DNA of 50,170 nt. Source: an uncultured bacterium. GTDB lineage: Bacteria; JAAXHH01. Made by a program: the position numbers and the translations under genes. Below the pieces are notes generated by a model. It had not been told where the DNA came from and made no database searches. It saw nothing but the letters and a program-made list of their open reading frames with translations. The stretch lies in contig CAJXCW010000005.1 in assembly GCA_913051705.1 (NCBI GenBank), forward strand, positions 1 to 50,170, read 5' to 3'. Positions 15,701 through 23,277 of the stretch are shown in pieces (the first letter of the stretch is position 1; every line of letters begins with the position of its first letter).

Positions 15701-18345
15701 GAAATATGAATCGTCTCGGTGAACACTGTATTTAAATCGATTCCTATAGCGACGACAAAATTCCTCAACAGAGTGTCTATAGTTTTCCGTTGCGCTTCCA
15801 ATCCTCGAATGGCGTCCATTACCTGTATCAAGTCAATGCCTGATTCTACCAGCTCAACAGCGTGTTTGGTCAGATGGCCCTGTATAAGATACTGACGAAA
15901 CGATACGATCCACGTCGCCAGGAATTCCAGATCATCAATATGACTTTTCTCCCCCTTCCAGTACCGCCCGAAAAGTCTGTAACCTTCATCTTCCCTTTTA
16001 GCAACATCATCGCGAAGATTGAGACACAGAACCAGCCGATTAAAGTCTCCCAGCATGACAGAGACCGATCGTTTTGTGGTGTCCGTATAAAATCCGCGGG
16101 CAGATTTTTTGAGTCGCCAGAACTCAGGTGAGAAATATCGAAAAACCCCTTGAGATTTTTCTGATAGTTGTACATGCAGTTCATGAATTTCGGGCGTAAA
16201 TGCCTGTTGAGACATAAAACTCGAAAGATCTTTCAATTCAACCTGCAAATGTTTGACAGACTCGATCAGGTGCTCGGCTTCTGTGTTTTTTTTGTTCCAG
16301 GCACTATTACGCAATACTTCAGACTCAATCGGTTTACTTTCCGCTATAATTCTTGCGGCTATCAGGCTCGTATCAGCGTGCTTCAAGTCAACATGGTCGC
16401 CTGTGGCACAGAGACGTTCCAAATCCTTCAGTTGATCAGTAAGAGATCTGAATTCCTCTTGAAGTGTGTCGATGCGATATACTAATGACTTGAAATCAAA
16501 GGTGTGAACATCTGACGATAAAATGCTTACAAAATATGTCTTCGTATCCTGGACAGTTTGAATATGTTTGATCAATTGTGCTGCAATCGGACTGAAGTCA
16601 TCCCATTCGATGTTGATCAGCACCTTACGAGGTATGGGGAGGCCTCGAGCCATTAAGTGACCTGCTTTGATTGCCGCTTCCGTTCCCTTCTGTGTATCAG
16701 GATGACCGGTTGCACTCCATGCATCTAGTTGTTTTAGCCGTGTCTCGAGTTTACCCAGTTCTGCCAAAAACATAGAAATAATCTCTATGATTTCGTCAAC
16801 ATCGAACTGGTTGTGTGCCTCGGGAGCGCACGCACGCCAAGCATGAAGGTGTAACGGGGAGACGACAGGTAACGTTTCTGAGAGATCGCGCAGGTGCGCA
16901 ATAATTTCATTATATTTTTCTGACGACCAGCTCTCCGGACTACCTATCGGGACGCGGATTAATGATTTTGAACGTTTGTCAAAAAAACTCTGTATGCGTT
17001 CTCTTATACCCAGAAATTCATAAGGAGATCTGTCTAAAATAAGGGGTTGTTTAATCGCGTTCACATAACTATTGAGAACGTGGCTCAGCCGGTCATGTTC
17101 TTCAAAGTCTTCAGTCAGTGATCTCACACCCTCGTGTGTTGCCTCGATCGCACTTTTAATCTCATTGAGGAATGCCCGTTTCTTGGTATAACGACTGTGT
17201 AATTCAAGACACGCTTCCCCGAGCCCACAAAGGACGAGACGTTTTTTTACCACTTCAAGCGCGGCCATCTTTTCACTAACGAACAGGACAGACTTCTCAT
17301 GAGAAAGCAGTTCCGCTATAAGATTCGTAATGGTTTGTGATTTGCCCGTACCGGGTGGTCCTTCGACAACCAGATTTCGGCCTGCCTTAACCGCTTCGAT
17401 CACGGCCACCTGGGAGGCATCTGCATCCATGACGAGAAACTGATTCCTGATACTAAGCTGACTAATCTTCCGCTCGTCCTGAAAAAAGTCTTCCCCTTCC
17501 GCTACCTTTTCATCGGGTACGAACAACGATCGGATAAGTGGATGTGAGGCGGGTTGTTTTCCTGGAGGCCAACTGTCGGGATTAAGATCACGATGCATGA
17601 CAAATTTGGTAAAGCTGAAGAAGCCAAGGTATATCCCTTGCGTGATTCTCCAAGCCTTTTGCCTGGGAATCAAATTTCCGATCCTCTTTGCGTATGTGTC
17701 GATCGCTTCTTTACTCTCCGGCATCTCAAATTCCGGCAGAGATATGCCCTGTTCGGCAAGTTTGGACTGAAGAGATACATTCGTATAAATATCTTCACCG
17801 GTCCATTTGATTGTATAAGCGGTTGCGACACGCTTTCTCTCAATCTCGACGGGAATGAGGATCAGAGGCGCTTTCCGTAATTCTTCTGAATCAGGCGATT
17901 CTTTCCATTCCAGAAAGCCCAGAGATAGAAACGAGACGGTGTAGCCCTGCTCTTCAAAGACGGTGAACGATCTTTGATAAATGGATTTCAGGCGTCGCTC
18001 CAGTTCCGAGACCGTCAACTCGGTCTGAAGAAACCGATCCGTATGCTCCTTCGGTATTTTCGACGTATCAAAGTTCCAGGATTCATCGTCTTGTTCACCT
18101 TGTGGTTCTCCAGGACTCAGACCCTTGGGGGAACGCTTCACTTCGGGTTTGGCCTGGAATTTCATTAGATGTTCCTTAAGCACCAATCTATCATAGATTT
18201 CGCATGGACGTTCATCGACCACGCGGATCGTACTGAGCTTCGTCGGCCGGAAGTTCAACATGCGATTTCGCATCGTCAAGTCCAGAAGGCGATCTCTGGC
18301 CTGCTCAAGTTCTTTAGCAATATCGGAAAGTGTCGATTCAGTCAT
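12727..18345 (-). CDS. DUF4011 / SF1 helicase / Vsr-like nuclease / DUF3320 protein
   Basis: A 1872-residue multidomain protein. In order: N-terminal DUF4011 (residues 1 to about 100, with LLDLTMRNRMLNF); split superfamily 1 helicase with Walker A GPPGTGKS at about 328-335; a long, mostly helical insertion (about 430-1200); Walker B VIIFDEASQVRPEDA near 1235; GDTRQLPP; ETIQGDERDVIFIS; and LNVLITRSRE. A Vsr/DUF559-like nuclease domain follows at about 1540-1630 (FRLDLAIVD ... GIECDG), then a C-terminal DUF3320 (about 1810-1860). This layout is the one described for single-gene helicase-nuclease defence (Hhe-type) proteins; defence is inference from the family. It stands alone, between genes unrelated to defence, and is intact. 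Confidence 0.9.
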   Translation of the reverse strand: MTESTLSDIAKELEQARDRLLDLTMRNRMLNFRPTKLSTIRVVDERPCEIYDRLVLKEHLMKFQAKPEVKRSPKGLSPGEPQGEQDDESWNFDTSKIPKEHTDRFLQTELTVSELERRLKSIYQRSFTVFEEQGYTVSFLSLGFLEWKESPDSEELRKAPLILIPVEIERKRVATAYTIKWTGEDIYTNVSLQSKLAEQGISLPEFEMPESKEAIDTYAKRIGNLIPRQKAWRITQGIYLGFFSFTKFVMHRDLNPDSWPPGKQPASHPLIRSLFVPDEKVAEGEDFFQDERKISQLSIRNQFLVMDADASQVAVIEAVKAGRNLVVEGPPGTGKSQTITNLIAELLSHEKSVLFVSEKMAALEVVKKRLVLCGLGEACLELHSRYTKKRAFLNEIKSAIEATHEGVRSLTEDFEEHDRLSHVLNSYVNAIKQPLILDRSPYEFLGIRERIQSFFDKRSKSLIRVPIGSPESWSSEKYNEIIAHLRDLSETLPVVSPLHLHAWRACAPEAHNQFDVDEIIEIISMFLAELGKLETRLKQLDAWSATGHPDTQKGTEAAIKAGHLMARGLPIPRKVLINIEWDDFSPIAAQLIKHIQTVQDTKTYFVSILSSDVHTFDFKSLVYRIDTLQEEFRSLTDQLKDLERLCATGDHVDLKHADTSLIAARIIAESKPIESEVLRNSAWNKKNTEAEHLIESVKHLQVELKDLSSFMSQQAFTPEIHELHVQLSEKSQGVFRYFSPEFWRLKKSARGFYTDTTKRSVSVMLGDFNRLVLCLNLRDDVAKREDEGYRLFGRYWKGEKSHIDDLEFLATWIVSFRQYLIQGHLTKHAVELVESGIDLIQVMDAIRGLEAQRKTIDTLLRNFVVAIGIDLNTVFTETIHISFSEWESRLRSWKDSITRLARWSHWMIEEQGTGPPTSKPLLEAFYRSSPSSVLSQFEVDSEKIRTGLKLIDEIQANNDNGKALFGSYWQAEYSAPSRLQEIGEWIVVFRNMLSKGHLSDKALEIAEQKDERTNITDAVQAVQTQLNQITECYKTLTTRLKFDHTVAFSHKPPLVSFTDWKRLIQQWLDNRHKLLDWAQWISIKDTATSTNAAPLIPLIEEGRFTPDEVIPTFEGNIAEAALKLAFTQRPELGNFMGKVHEKNILNFKAIDEKIIQLNRRRIAHALYEIRPKISGGVSKDSEVGILSGQINRKRGIMSIRQLMKNVGTLIQKIKPCMMMSPLSVAQFLNPSLKPFDVIIFDEASQVRPEDALGALLRGQQLVVMGDTRQLPPTTFFDKLLLEDTSEEEDEDDMGVTRIVDVESILHQCKRSYPAKMLHWHYRSRHESLIAVSNQEFYDNKMLVYPSSADKISYLGLELKHTPGATYDRGRSSTNRDEAKAVIRAAFEHYREFPEKSLGIGTFSMKQQQAILDEQERMLRVHPEMEDLFSTDRHEHFFVKNLETIQGDERDVIFISVGYGFDQTGGRLKKQFGPLNMEGGERRLNVLITRSRERCVVFSNFRAQDLMTEHTDAFGVRALKIFLDYAENRNLRSITESGADTDAPFEDAVYDFLTTQGHIVRKQVGCAGFRLDLAIVDPDAPGRYILGIECDGAMYYSSPVARDRDRLRHQILENLGWRIHRIWSTDWYRNRPDTRIRLLRAIESSKTTRSPIPNTKKSESIIVSTLQPSEIWNKVEAEALSTPETLSLEDQIPEYTTCHNIGIVQRGELHELWTSKMAEAIVNIVKVEYPVHFDEIIRRLRTAWGLGRAAGRIKSAVKTAIEYAQSNRLIRKQGAFIWITGGTKAAVRRRTGNPSPKIEHICKEEISAALIMVLQAQFATQIDDLIRQTARLFGFQAVYKPTARRIKSVIQNHLKTGKFKQRENGMIEVATNS

Positions 18346-18449
18346 AGCTCATAAACCTTGAAATTAGTATGATTTGATGATGGCCTATAATCTTTCCTGT
18401 GTTCATGTTAACGGCACATCGTTTTTTAGGCAATCGAACGTTTGAAGTT

Positions 18450-18480
18450 GTGGTGCGATCGGCTAAGTCGGCCCTACCAC
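18450..18480. repeat. Imperfect hairpin upstream of the large helicase gene
   Basis: GTGGT (18450-18454) and ACCAC (18476-18480) pair around an inner GGC/GCC step. A second short inverted pair, GAGCCG and CGGCTC, lies nearby at about 18533-18556. Both fall in the 218-bp gap (18346-18563) between the helicase start and the decayed sialidase-like gene. Neither has a T-run that would mark an intrinsic terminator. The function is unknown. Confidence 0.25.
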
Positions 18481-18563
18481 TAATACACCAAAAAAAGATG
18501 CAGACAGCCCGAACCGTGAAAATCGAGCCGTTTTCGCCGTCCCGGCTCCATTCTATCCCTCCC

Positions 18564-18910
18564 TCAGTAGTATGACGTGGAAATCCGGTTGTCGGCCATC
18601 TGGACAGCTACGGTATAGTCGCCGTTGATGACGCCGGTCGGACCGGCGCGAAGGGTATCATCGCGGAGGCAGACGGGCGTGGACCAGGTTGCGCCCTGGT
18701 CTTCGGAGAGAGGAGGGCATAGAGGTCTGTCGGGTCGGGACAGCGGCACATATAGATGACCAGCATCCCAGGACACATAACCAACGCCCGTTCGGCAGAA
18801 ACAGAATCTACGGATACGAGGCGGCGATACGATGGGACGCATCACAGTATATCTCACCATAAAGCCAGGACGCCCCTGATCTTCGTGACATACAGTTGTG
18901 GGTTGTACGG
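18564..18910 (-). pseudogene. Frameshifted C-terminal remnant of a BNR/sialidase-like gene
   Basis: The last ~50 codons read SEDQGATWSTPVCLRDD ... ADNRISTSYY, with an Asp-box (S-x-D-x-G-x-x-W) as in sialidases and other BNR-repeat exo-glycosidases. Directly upstream the reading frame changes: a different frame gives CPDPTDLYALLS, which would join naturally onto EDQGATW after a one-base shift near 18705. No start or N-terminal half is left before the NIF3 gene at 18922. I conclude it is a truncated, frameshifted relic rather than a working enzyme. A sequencing error would explain the frameshift but not the missing N-terminus. Confidence 0.55.
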
Positions 18911-18921
18911 CGTCCCCTGTA

Positions 18922-19716
18922 TCAATCTGCATTTGCATGCCATGCTTTCCAATGCTTGTCGAGATAATGGACATCCAGCTCGAGCCATGTATTTTGAATA
19001 TAATCAGCCATTGATTCCATGCCCCACATTTCTGTGGTTCCATGTTCAAGCGTTATGACTCCGACGCCCTGTTCTGCAAAACGCTCTCGCGCACTCCAAT
19101 AGGACGCTCCATCAAAACACATAATAAGGACATCGCTGCCAAGTTCAATCATATCTTCATGAGGACCTCCACATCCGACTCCAATGGATGGACGATGGAC
19201 GATCATGTAAGGATCGCCGATGACCTGAACCGCATCTTGTCCTAATGGCGTGACTTTTCTGGCCACGTATTTTGCGAATGACGACAAGGTTTGTTCCGGA
19301 ATTTCATACATCCCGTGCCAACGTGTTTTGTCTTCTGCAAGGAATGTATCCAGACCAAGTCCTTTGGCGAAGGTGTCCCGAATGCCTATTTGAGGCCAAT
19401 TGTCCCAGGTATCATGTAATCGTGCCACCACGAGTCCTGACGCTTCAAGCAGGTGTGTTTTTTTCAACCCCGGTCCTTTTTCTCGCCATCCACCGGGGTT
19501 ATCAAAATGATCCCACCATGTAGGCTCATGGGTTATCAGAAGGTCGCACTTTGTATCAATCGCTGATTGAATCGTCTTAATGGAAGGATACCAGCAGACC
19601 GCCACTTTTTTAATCGCCTTCTTCCCATCGCCATATTTTATGGTGTCTACGGTCTTTTCAGGGTTTACCCATGAGCTGTTCGATATCATATGATCGAGAA
19701 TGTCCTGTGTATTCAT
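18922..19716 (-). CDS. NIF3/YbgI-type dinuclear metal-centre protein
   Basis: NIF3-like proteins form toroidal hexamers with a two-metal site; their reaction is unsettled (some are annotated as GTP cyclohydrolase I type 2). Visible: VAVCWYPSIKTIQSAIDT, the metal-binding LLITHEPTWWDH, VVARLHDTWDNW, and the C-terminal TLEHGTTEMWGMESMADYI with the second His/Glu ligands. 264 residues, normal for the short form. It is 5 bp downstream of the SDR gene on the same strand, so the two are probably co-transcribed. The function is not predicted from context. Confidence 0.85.
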   Translation of the reverse strand: MNTQDILDHMISNSSWVNPEKTVDTIKYGDGKKAIKKVAVCWYPSIKTIQSAIDTKCDLLITHEPTWWDHFDNPGGWREKGPGLKKTHLLEASGLVVARLHDTWDNWPQIGIRDTFAKGLGLDTFLAEDKTRWHGMYEIPEQTLSSFAKYVARKVTPLGQDAVQVIGDPYMIVHRPSIGVGCGGPHEDMIELGSDVLIMCFDGASYWSARERFAEQGVGVITLEHGTTEMWGMESMADYIQNTWLELDVHYLDKHWKAWHANAD

Positions 19717-19721
19717 AGCAT

Positions 19722-20576
19722 TTATTCCTTTCCACGTTCTGTGATCAACCCCGGCCGCACGCCCAGGCCCATGGAGGCATCAATAACCGCTCCGTGGAGC
19801 GGCGTGGAATAGGCCGAGGCCAAAAAGACGATGATGCTGGCCAATTCGCTAGGGGCAATGAGCCGCCCTTTAGGCAGCGATGCAGTGAACGCTTGCTGTT
19901 GTGTTGGTGTCATCTGGCTGAGCGTACTGGCCTGGAACATCGCCGTATTCGTGGCTCCGGGACAAACGGCGAAGACGTCAACCAGCGTGTCTGTCAGTTC
20001 TGCTGCTAGTTGGCGGGTTAGAAACGCCACCGCGGCCTTGCTCATGCCATCCGACAACCGAAAACCAGGAAAGGCCTGGATGCCACCACCCACCGAGCTG
20101 AGGTTGATAATCTTCAGGGGATCGGTTTTGATGGCGTGTTGCATAAGGGCAAGAAAAGTCTGGCAAACTTTCAGCGTGCCGTCTGCATTGATCATGAACA
20201 TAGCCGAGTCTTGTTCGGCGGCCTCACTGGCATAGCTGGCGACTGTGGCAGATCCGACGGCCGCGTTATTGATGAGAATGTCAAGCCGTTGCCAGTGCGC
20301 CATGGCTTGTCCCATAGAGTGCTGGATAGAGGTCAAAGAGCGCAGATCAAGCAGGTGGGCGGAGACCTGGTCCGGATTTTCGGCAACCAGCCTCTCAGCT
20401 TCCTCGGCCGGTTTATTCCCCTCGGTATAGGTGAAGGCGACGTGTGCGCCGTGTGCCACCAGTGTTTGGACACACTCACGCCCAATGCCGCCAATGCCGC
20501 CGGTGACAAAGGCGATTTTACCGGTAAGACTCGGTCTGCAGTCGATAATTCTGTTGTCTGGTAAGGTCGGTGTCAT
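19722..20576 (-). CDS. SDR-family protein with catalytic Tyr replaced by Asp
   Basis: Rossmann-fold short-chain dehydrogenase/reductase homologue. The cofactor motif is TGGIGGIG near the N-terminus, with NNAAVG downstream and the catalytic Ser in IINLSSVGGG. The active-site Y-x-x-x-K is altered: the segment reads RLSDGMSKAAV, placing Asp176 where Tyr is expected and keeping Lys180. The codon is GAT, one base from TAT. It may be inactive or have another role. I take the ATG at 20576 because the upstream in-frame region overlaps the zinc-ribbon gene; the AAGGA site is rather close. It is followed 5 bp later by the NIF3 gene. Confidence 0.85.
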   Translation of the reverse strand: MTPTLPDNRIIDCRPSLTGKIAFVTGGIGGIGRECVQTLVAHGAHVAFTYTEGNKPAEEAERLVAENPDQVSAHLLDLRSLTSIQHSMGQAMAHWQRLDILINNAAVGSATVASYASEAAEQDSAMFMINADGTLKVCQTFLALMQHAIKTDPLKIINLSSVGGGIQAFPGFRLSDGMSKAAVAFLTRQLAAELTDTLVDVFAVCPGATNTAMFQASTLSQMTPTQQQAFTASLPKGRLIAPSELASIIVFLASAYSTPLHGAVIDASMGLGVRPGLITERGKE

Positions 20577-20605
20577 GTTCCTTTTTTCTCGCGGGACAAC
20601 TCCAA

Positions 20606-20938
20606 TCAAAGTTGTTGTTTTTCTCCATCACTTTTCTTCCGTGCTTTATGCCAGGTTTTTTTATCACACTTTGGACACTCACCAAGAGATACGGGCTCTC
20701 CTTTTGCTTTGTAACGTGTGCCCCCATCCCATATATCTCGTTTGTAGCCGCAGGATCGACATTCAATCAACCATTCCTTTGTACCCGCTTTGACTGCTTC
20801 AAACGCTTTTGCAGGCAGAATGAATTTTAGAAATCGGTGATGTTCCGGCACTGGTACCTGACCTTTCCTATCCCATGAAGAAACCCTTGCGATGGGAAAT
20901 TCCGAGAACTTTGCGGCACCTGGCGTAGAAGTAGACAT
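20606..20938 (-). CDS. Small zinc-ribbon protein of unknown function
   Basis: The C-terminal two thirds look genuine: ILPAKAFEAVKAGTKEWLIE, then two Cys pairs, CRSC and CPKC, about 29 residues apart, ending KTWHKARKK. This Cys spacing suggests a zinc ribbon. Similar small uncharacterised proteins with an AFEAVKAGT..W..EC..CG pattern occur in environmental bacteria. The N-terminus is uncertain; ATG 20938 is the first AUG, but the first ~35 residues are low in protein-like features, so the real start may lie further in. The stop at 20606 leaves 29 bp before the SDR start. Confidence 0.5.
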   Translation of the reverse strand: MSTSTPGAAKFSEFPIARVSSWDRKGQVPVPEHHRFLKFILPAKAFEAVKAGTKEWLIECRSCGYKRDIWDGGTRYKAKGEPVSLGECPKCDKKTWHKARKKSDGEKQQL

Positions 20939-21055
20939 AGCGCTTGCCAAGCAAGCCGCTCAACTCACGGAACCACATCTCGTCGAGTGGCTCGGAGCAA
21001 TGGGGGCGGAGAGGCTGTACATCGTTCTTTTCTTTCAAGCTGATCATTTTCCCAC

Positions 21056-21244
21056 CTATGCCAGCCCGGTAAAAGCCTTACCCTCGTAATAGGCGACCTC
21101 TTCGACGTCGTCTTCATCAAAGTGCAAGTCATCATACTTAATCTCTCTCACGTTACTCCTCTGGTGCTGACAGACGATTGAGTAATACCAATTGTTGAAC
21201 CGCTCAGCGCTCGCTGGATCCCTCTTAGAAGTCGTTACATTCAT
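21056..21244 (-). CDS. Possible small or truncated ORF (62 aa)
   Basis: The frame ends FDEDDVEEVAYYEGKAFTGLA and stops. That ending resembles the opening of MORN-repeat (YwqK-like) proteins, which normally run on for another 100 or more residues, so this may be a gene cut short. The first half is not recognisable. It lies in the otherwise gene-poor 20939-21382 stretch, next to the palindrome at 21267. Confidence 0.25.
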   Translation of the reverse strand: MNVTTSKRDPASAERFNNWYYSIVCQHQRSNVREIKYDDLHFDEDDVEEVAYYEGKAFTGLA

Positions 21245-21266
21245 AAACGCAAATTCCGACTGTGAT

Positions 21267-21312
21267 TTAATAACTGATGTTACGCAGCCTTTTGCGTAAC
21301 ATCAGTTATTAA
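21267..21312. repeat. Perfect 20-bp palindrome (dispersed repeat copy 1)
   Basis: TTAATAACTGATGTTACGCA (21267-21286) and its exact reverse complement (21293-21312) are separated by six bases (GCCTTT). The whole unit recurs in opposite orientation, slightly diverged but including the six-base loop, at about 48275-48312. So it is a dispersed repeat rather than a one-off hairpin. It lies upstream of the MORN-like fragment and downstream of a PhyH gene. It has no poly-T end on either strand. It may be the joined ends of a lost or non-autonomous element. Confidence 0.75.
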
Positions 21313-21382
21313 GTTTCTGCCGGAGCAACTTAATGTCTGTTGGAGCGACTTCAAATACACGGCCTGGTTCAACATTAGTAGG

Positions 21383-22132
21383 TTATATACCCCAGTATTT
21401 CCAAAGGTCTTCCGGAACATCATACCGGAAAGCCGTATTATATCTATCCTGATGATCAAAACGGGCGATCATGGCGACGCGAGGTGAGGGCCTTACATTG
21501 ACAGAACCGTTATGGAAGAGAAAAGCATGCCAGAGGAGCAAATCTCCGGCTTTTGCTGTAAACGCCGTGCCGCCCGTGGCCGGATTGTCACAGAAGACAT
21601 CCCAGGTGAATCCTTCCGCATCGAGAAAACTGCCGTCCAGATGCGAAGGGTGTTCCAGAAAATATCTGTGGGCCGTATGATGACTGTCCGGCCAGTAAGT
21701 GAATGCGCCGCCTCGAGGTTCTACATCGTACAGATATGCTGTTGCTCCGAGCATGAGCGGAAGCCAACTACCGCCATAACCATCGATGTGACCGGTCTGA
21801 GGCATTTCCCAGGCTTGATTCGGATCAGGCCATTTGATTTTGGGTGTTCCATGGCCATAAATAAACGCGCCGCCGCCTAATTGTTCCACAATGGAGCAAA
21901 GGGTCGGATGTCGCCAAAATGCCGATTCGGGGGGGTCGTACTCATAACGATGAATACTGCTGTCGTCTTCGGGCCAGGTCTCAGGTGTCTCAAGGTCTGA
22001 TCCCAATTTACGCCATATTTGCTCTCGCCAATTATCGAGGGATGCCTTATCGAACAGATTTTTCAGGACCAGATAGCCATGTGTTTTGAAATGTTCAATT
22101 TGTTCATCAGAAAGCAGAGATGATGAGTCCAC
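21383..22132 (-). CDS. PhyH-family Fe(II)/2-oxoglutarate dioxygenase
   Basis: Third PhyH oxygenase of the window. Iron ligands: H115 and D117 (TGHIDGYGGS) and H207 (FLFHNGSVN), followed by Arg218 for 2-oxoglutarate. 249 residues. The start is a GTG at 22132 with GGGAG about ten bases upstream. It is separated from the first two PhyH genes by 12 kb and shares little sequence with them beyond the fold motifs. It follows the haem genes on the same strand with a 99-bp gap, so it may or may not share their transcript. The substrate is unknown. Confidence 0.88.
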   Translation of the reverse strand: MDSSSLLSDEQIEHFKTHGYLVLKNLFDKASLDNWREQIWRKLGSDLETPETWPEDDSSIHRYEYDPPESAFWRHPTLCSIVEQLGGGAFIYGHGTPKIKWPDPNQAWEMPQTGHIDGYGGSWLPLMLGATAYLYDVEPRGGAFTYWPDSHHTAHRYFLEHPSHLDGSFLDAEGFTWDVFCDNPATGGTAFTAKAGDLLLWHAFLFHNGSVNVRPSPRVAMIARFDHQDRYNTAFRYDVPEDLWKYWGI

Positions 22133-22231
22133 TGATTACGTTCTCCCATATTAAAAGGTTGTGATATCAATTAACCGGCTGTCCAGGTTAATAACCCTCC
22201 AATCACCAATGGTTTTGTGCAAATTCCCTTC

Positions 22232-23269
22232 TTAATCATCACCAACGCACCATCGAGCCAATACCTTAACCCAGTCGGGATGATCATTGAGGCAGGGAAT
22301 AAGCTGGAGGGATTCGCCGCCGGCATCCAGAAAGGCGCCTCTCTCACGAAGCCCGATCTCCTCAAGCGTTTCCAGACAGTCGGACACGAAAGCCGGGCAG
22401 ATAACCAGCATTTTTTTTACGCCCGCCTCCGCCAGGCGAATGATCTCTTCGGTTGTCGACGGTTTCAGCCAGCTATCCACGCCGAGCCTTGATTGAAAGG
22501 AGATCGCGTATTTCTCCTCCGGAATCCCAGCGGCCCGGACGAATTCTTCTGTCGTGCGAAACACCTGATGCCGGTAACACGTCTCGTGTGCCACCGAAGG
22601 CACACGGCAGCAGTCATCGACCTGCAAGCAGTGATTACCGGTGGGATCGGTTTTCCGGCAATGGCGCTCGGGCATCCCGTGATAGCTGAAAAGCAAGAGG
22701 TCAAAGTCCTGCTCCAGATAGGGCCGGGCGCTTTCCACCAGAACCTGGATATAATTGGATGCATCGTAGAACGGAGGATGTACAGTTAACCGGATGGCGG
22801 ATTGAAGCTTCTTCAAAGCCCGCTGTACCTCCACCACCGCGGTTTCAAATGAGGCCATGGCATAGTGGGGATAGAGCGGAATCAAATAAATCTCATCGAG
22901 ATCCTTCTCTTTATGGATCAGATCACGGAGGCGGGATTCGATAGAAGGATGGCCGTATCTCATGGCCAACTCGACCGGCATATCGAGCTGCTCCTGCACG
23001 CCGGTGTGCAGACGCCGGCTTATCTCGATCAGCGGCGAGCCTTCTTCCCACCAGATCTGTCGATAGGCGTGTGCTGATTTTTCTGGACGAAACGGTAAGA
23101 TGCATACTTCTACGATGAATTTTCGTATCAGGTAAGGCGCATCCAGCACCCGTGCGTCCATCAAAAACTCACGCAGGTATTTCCGAACATCCGATGTCTC
23201 TGTGGAATCCGGTGATCCTAAATTGACCAGCAACACGGCGCGTTTCAAGGCAGGCTGATGATCGGACAT
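22232..23269 (-). CDS. hemH: Ferrochelatase
   Basis: Inserts Fe(II) into protoporphyrin IX, the last step of the protoporphyrin-dependent haem route. Conserved parts: KRAVLLVNLGSPDST at the N-terminus, LLFSYHGMPERHC around the catalytic His, a Cys-rich stretch with HC and DDCC, SFQSRLGVDSWLKPST, and KMLVICPAFVSDCLETLEEI. The frame continues to 23344 inside hemY, but the ATG at 23269 lies 8 bp after the hemY stop and starts the homologous region, giving about 345 residues. It is the third gene of hemN-hemY-hemH. Confidence 0.95.
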   Translation of the reverse strand: MSDHQPALKRAVLLVNLGSPDSTETSDVRKYLREFLMDARVLDAPYLIRKFIVEVCILPFRPEKSAHAYRQIWWEEGSPLIEISRRLHTGVQEQLDMPVELAMRYGHPSIESRLRDLIHKEKDLDEIYLIPLYPHYAMASFETAVVEVQRALKKLQSAIRLTVHPPFYDASNYIQVLVESARPYLEQDFDLLLFSYHGMPERHCRKTDPTGNHCLQVDDCCRVPSVAHETCYRHQVFRTTEEFVRAAGIPEEKYAISFQSRLGVDSWLKPSTTEEIIRLAEAGVKKMLVICPAFVSDCLETLEEIGLRERGAFLDAGGESLQLIPCLNDHPDWVKVLARWCVGDD

Positions 23270-23277
23270 ATATGCTC

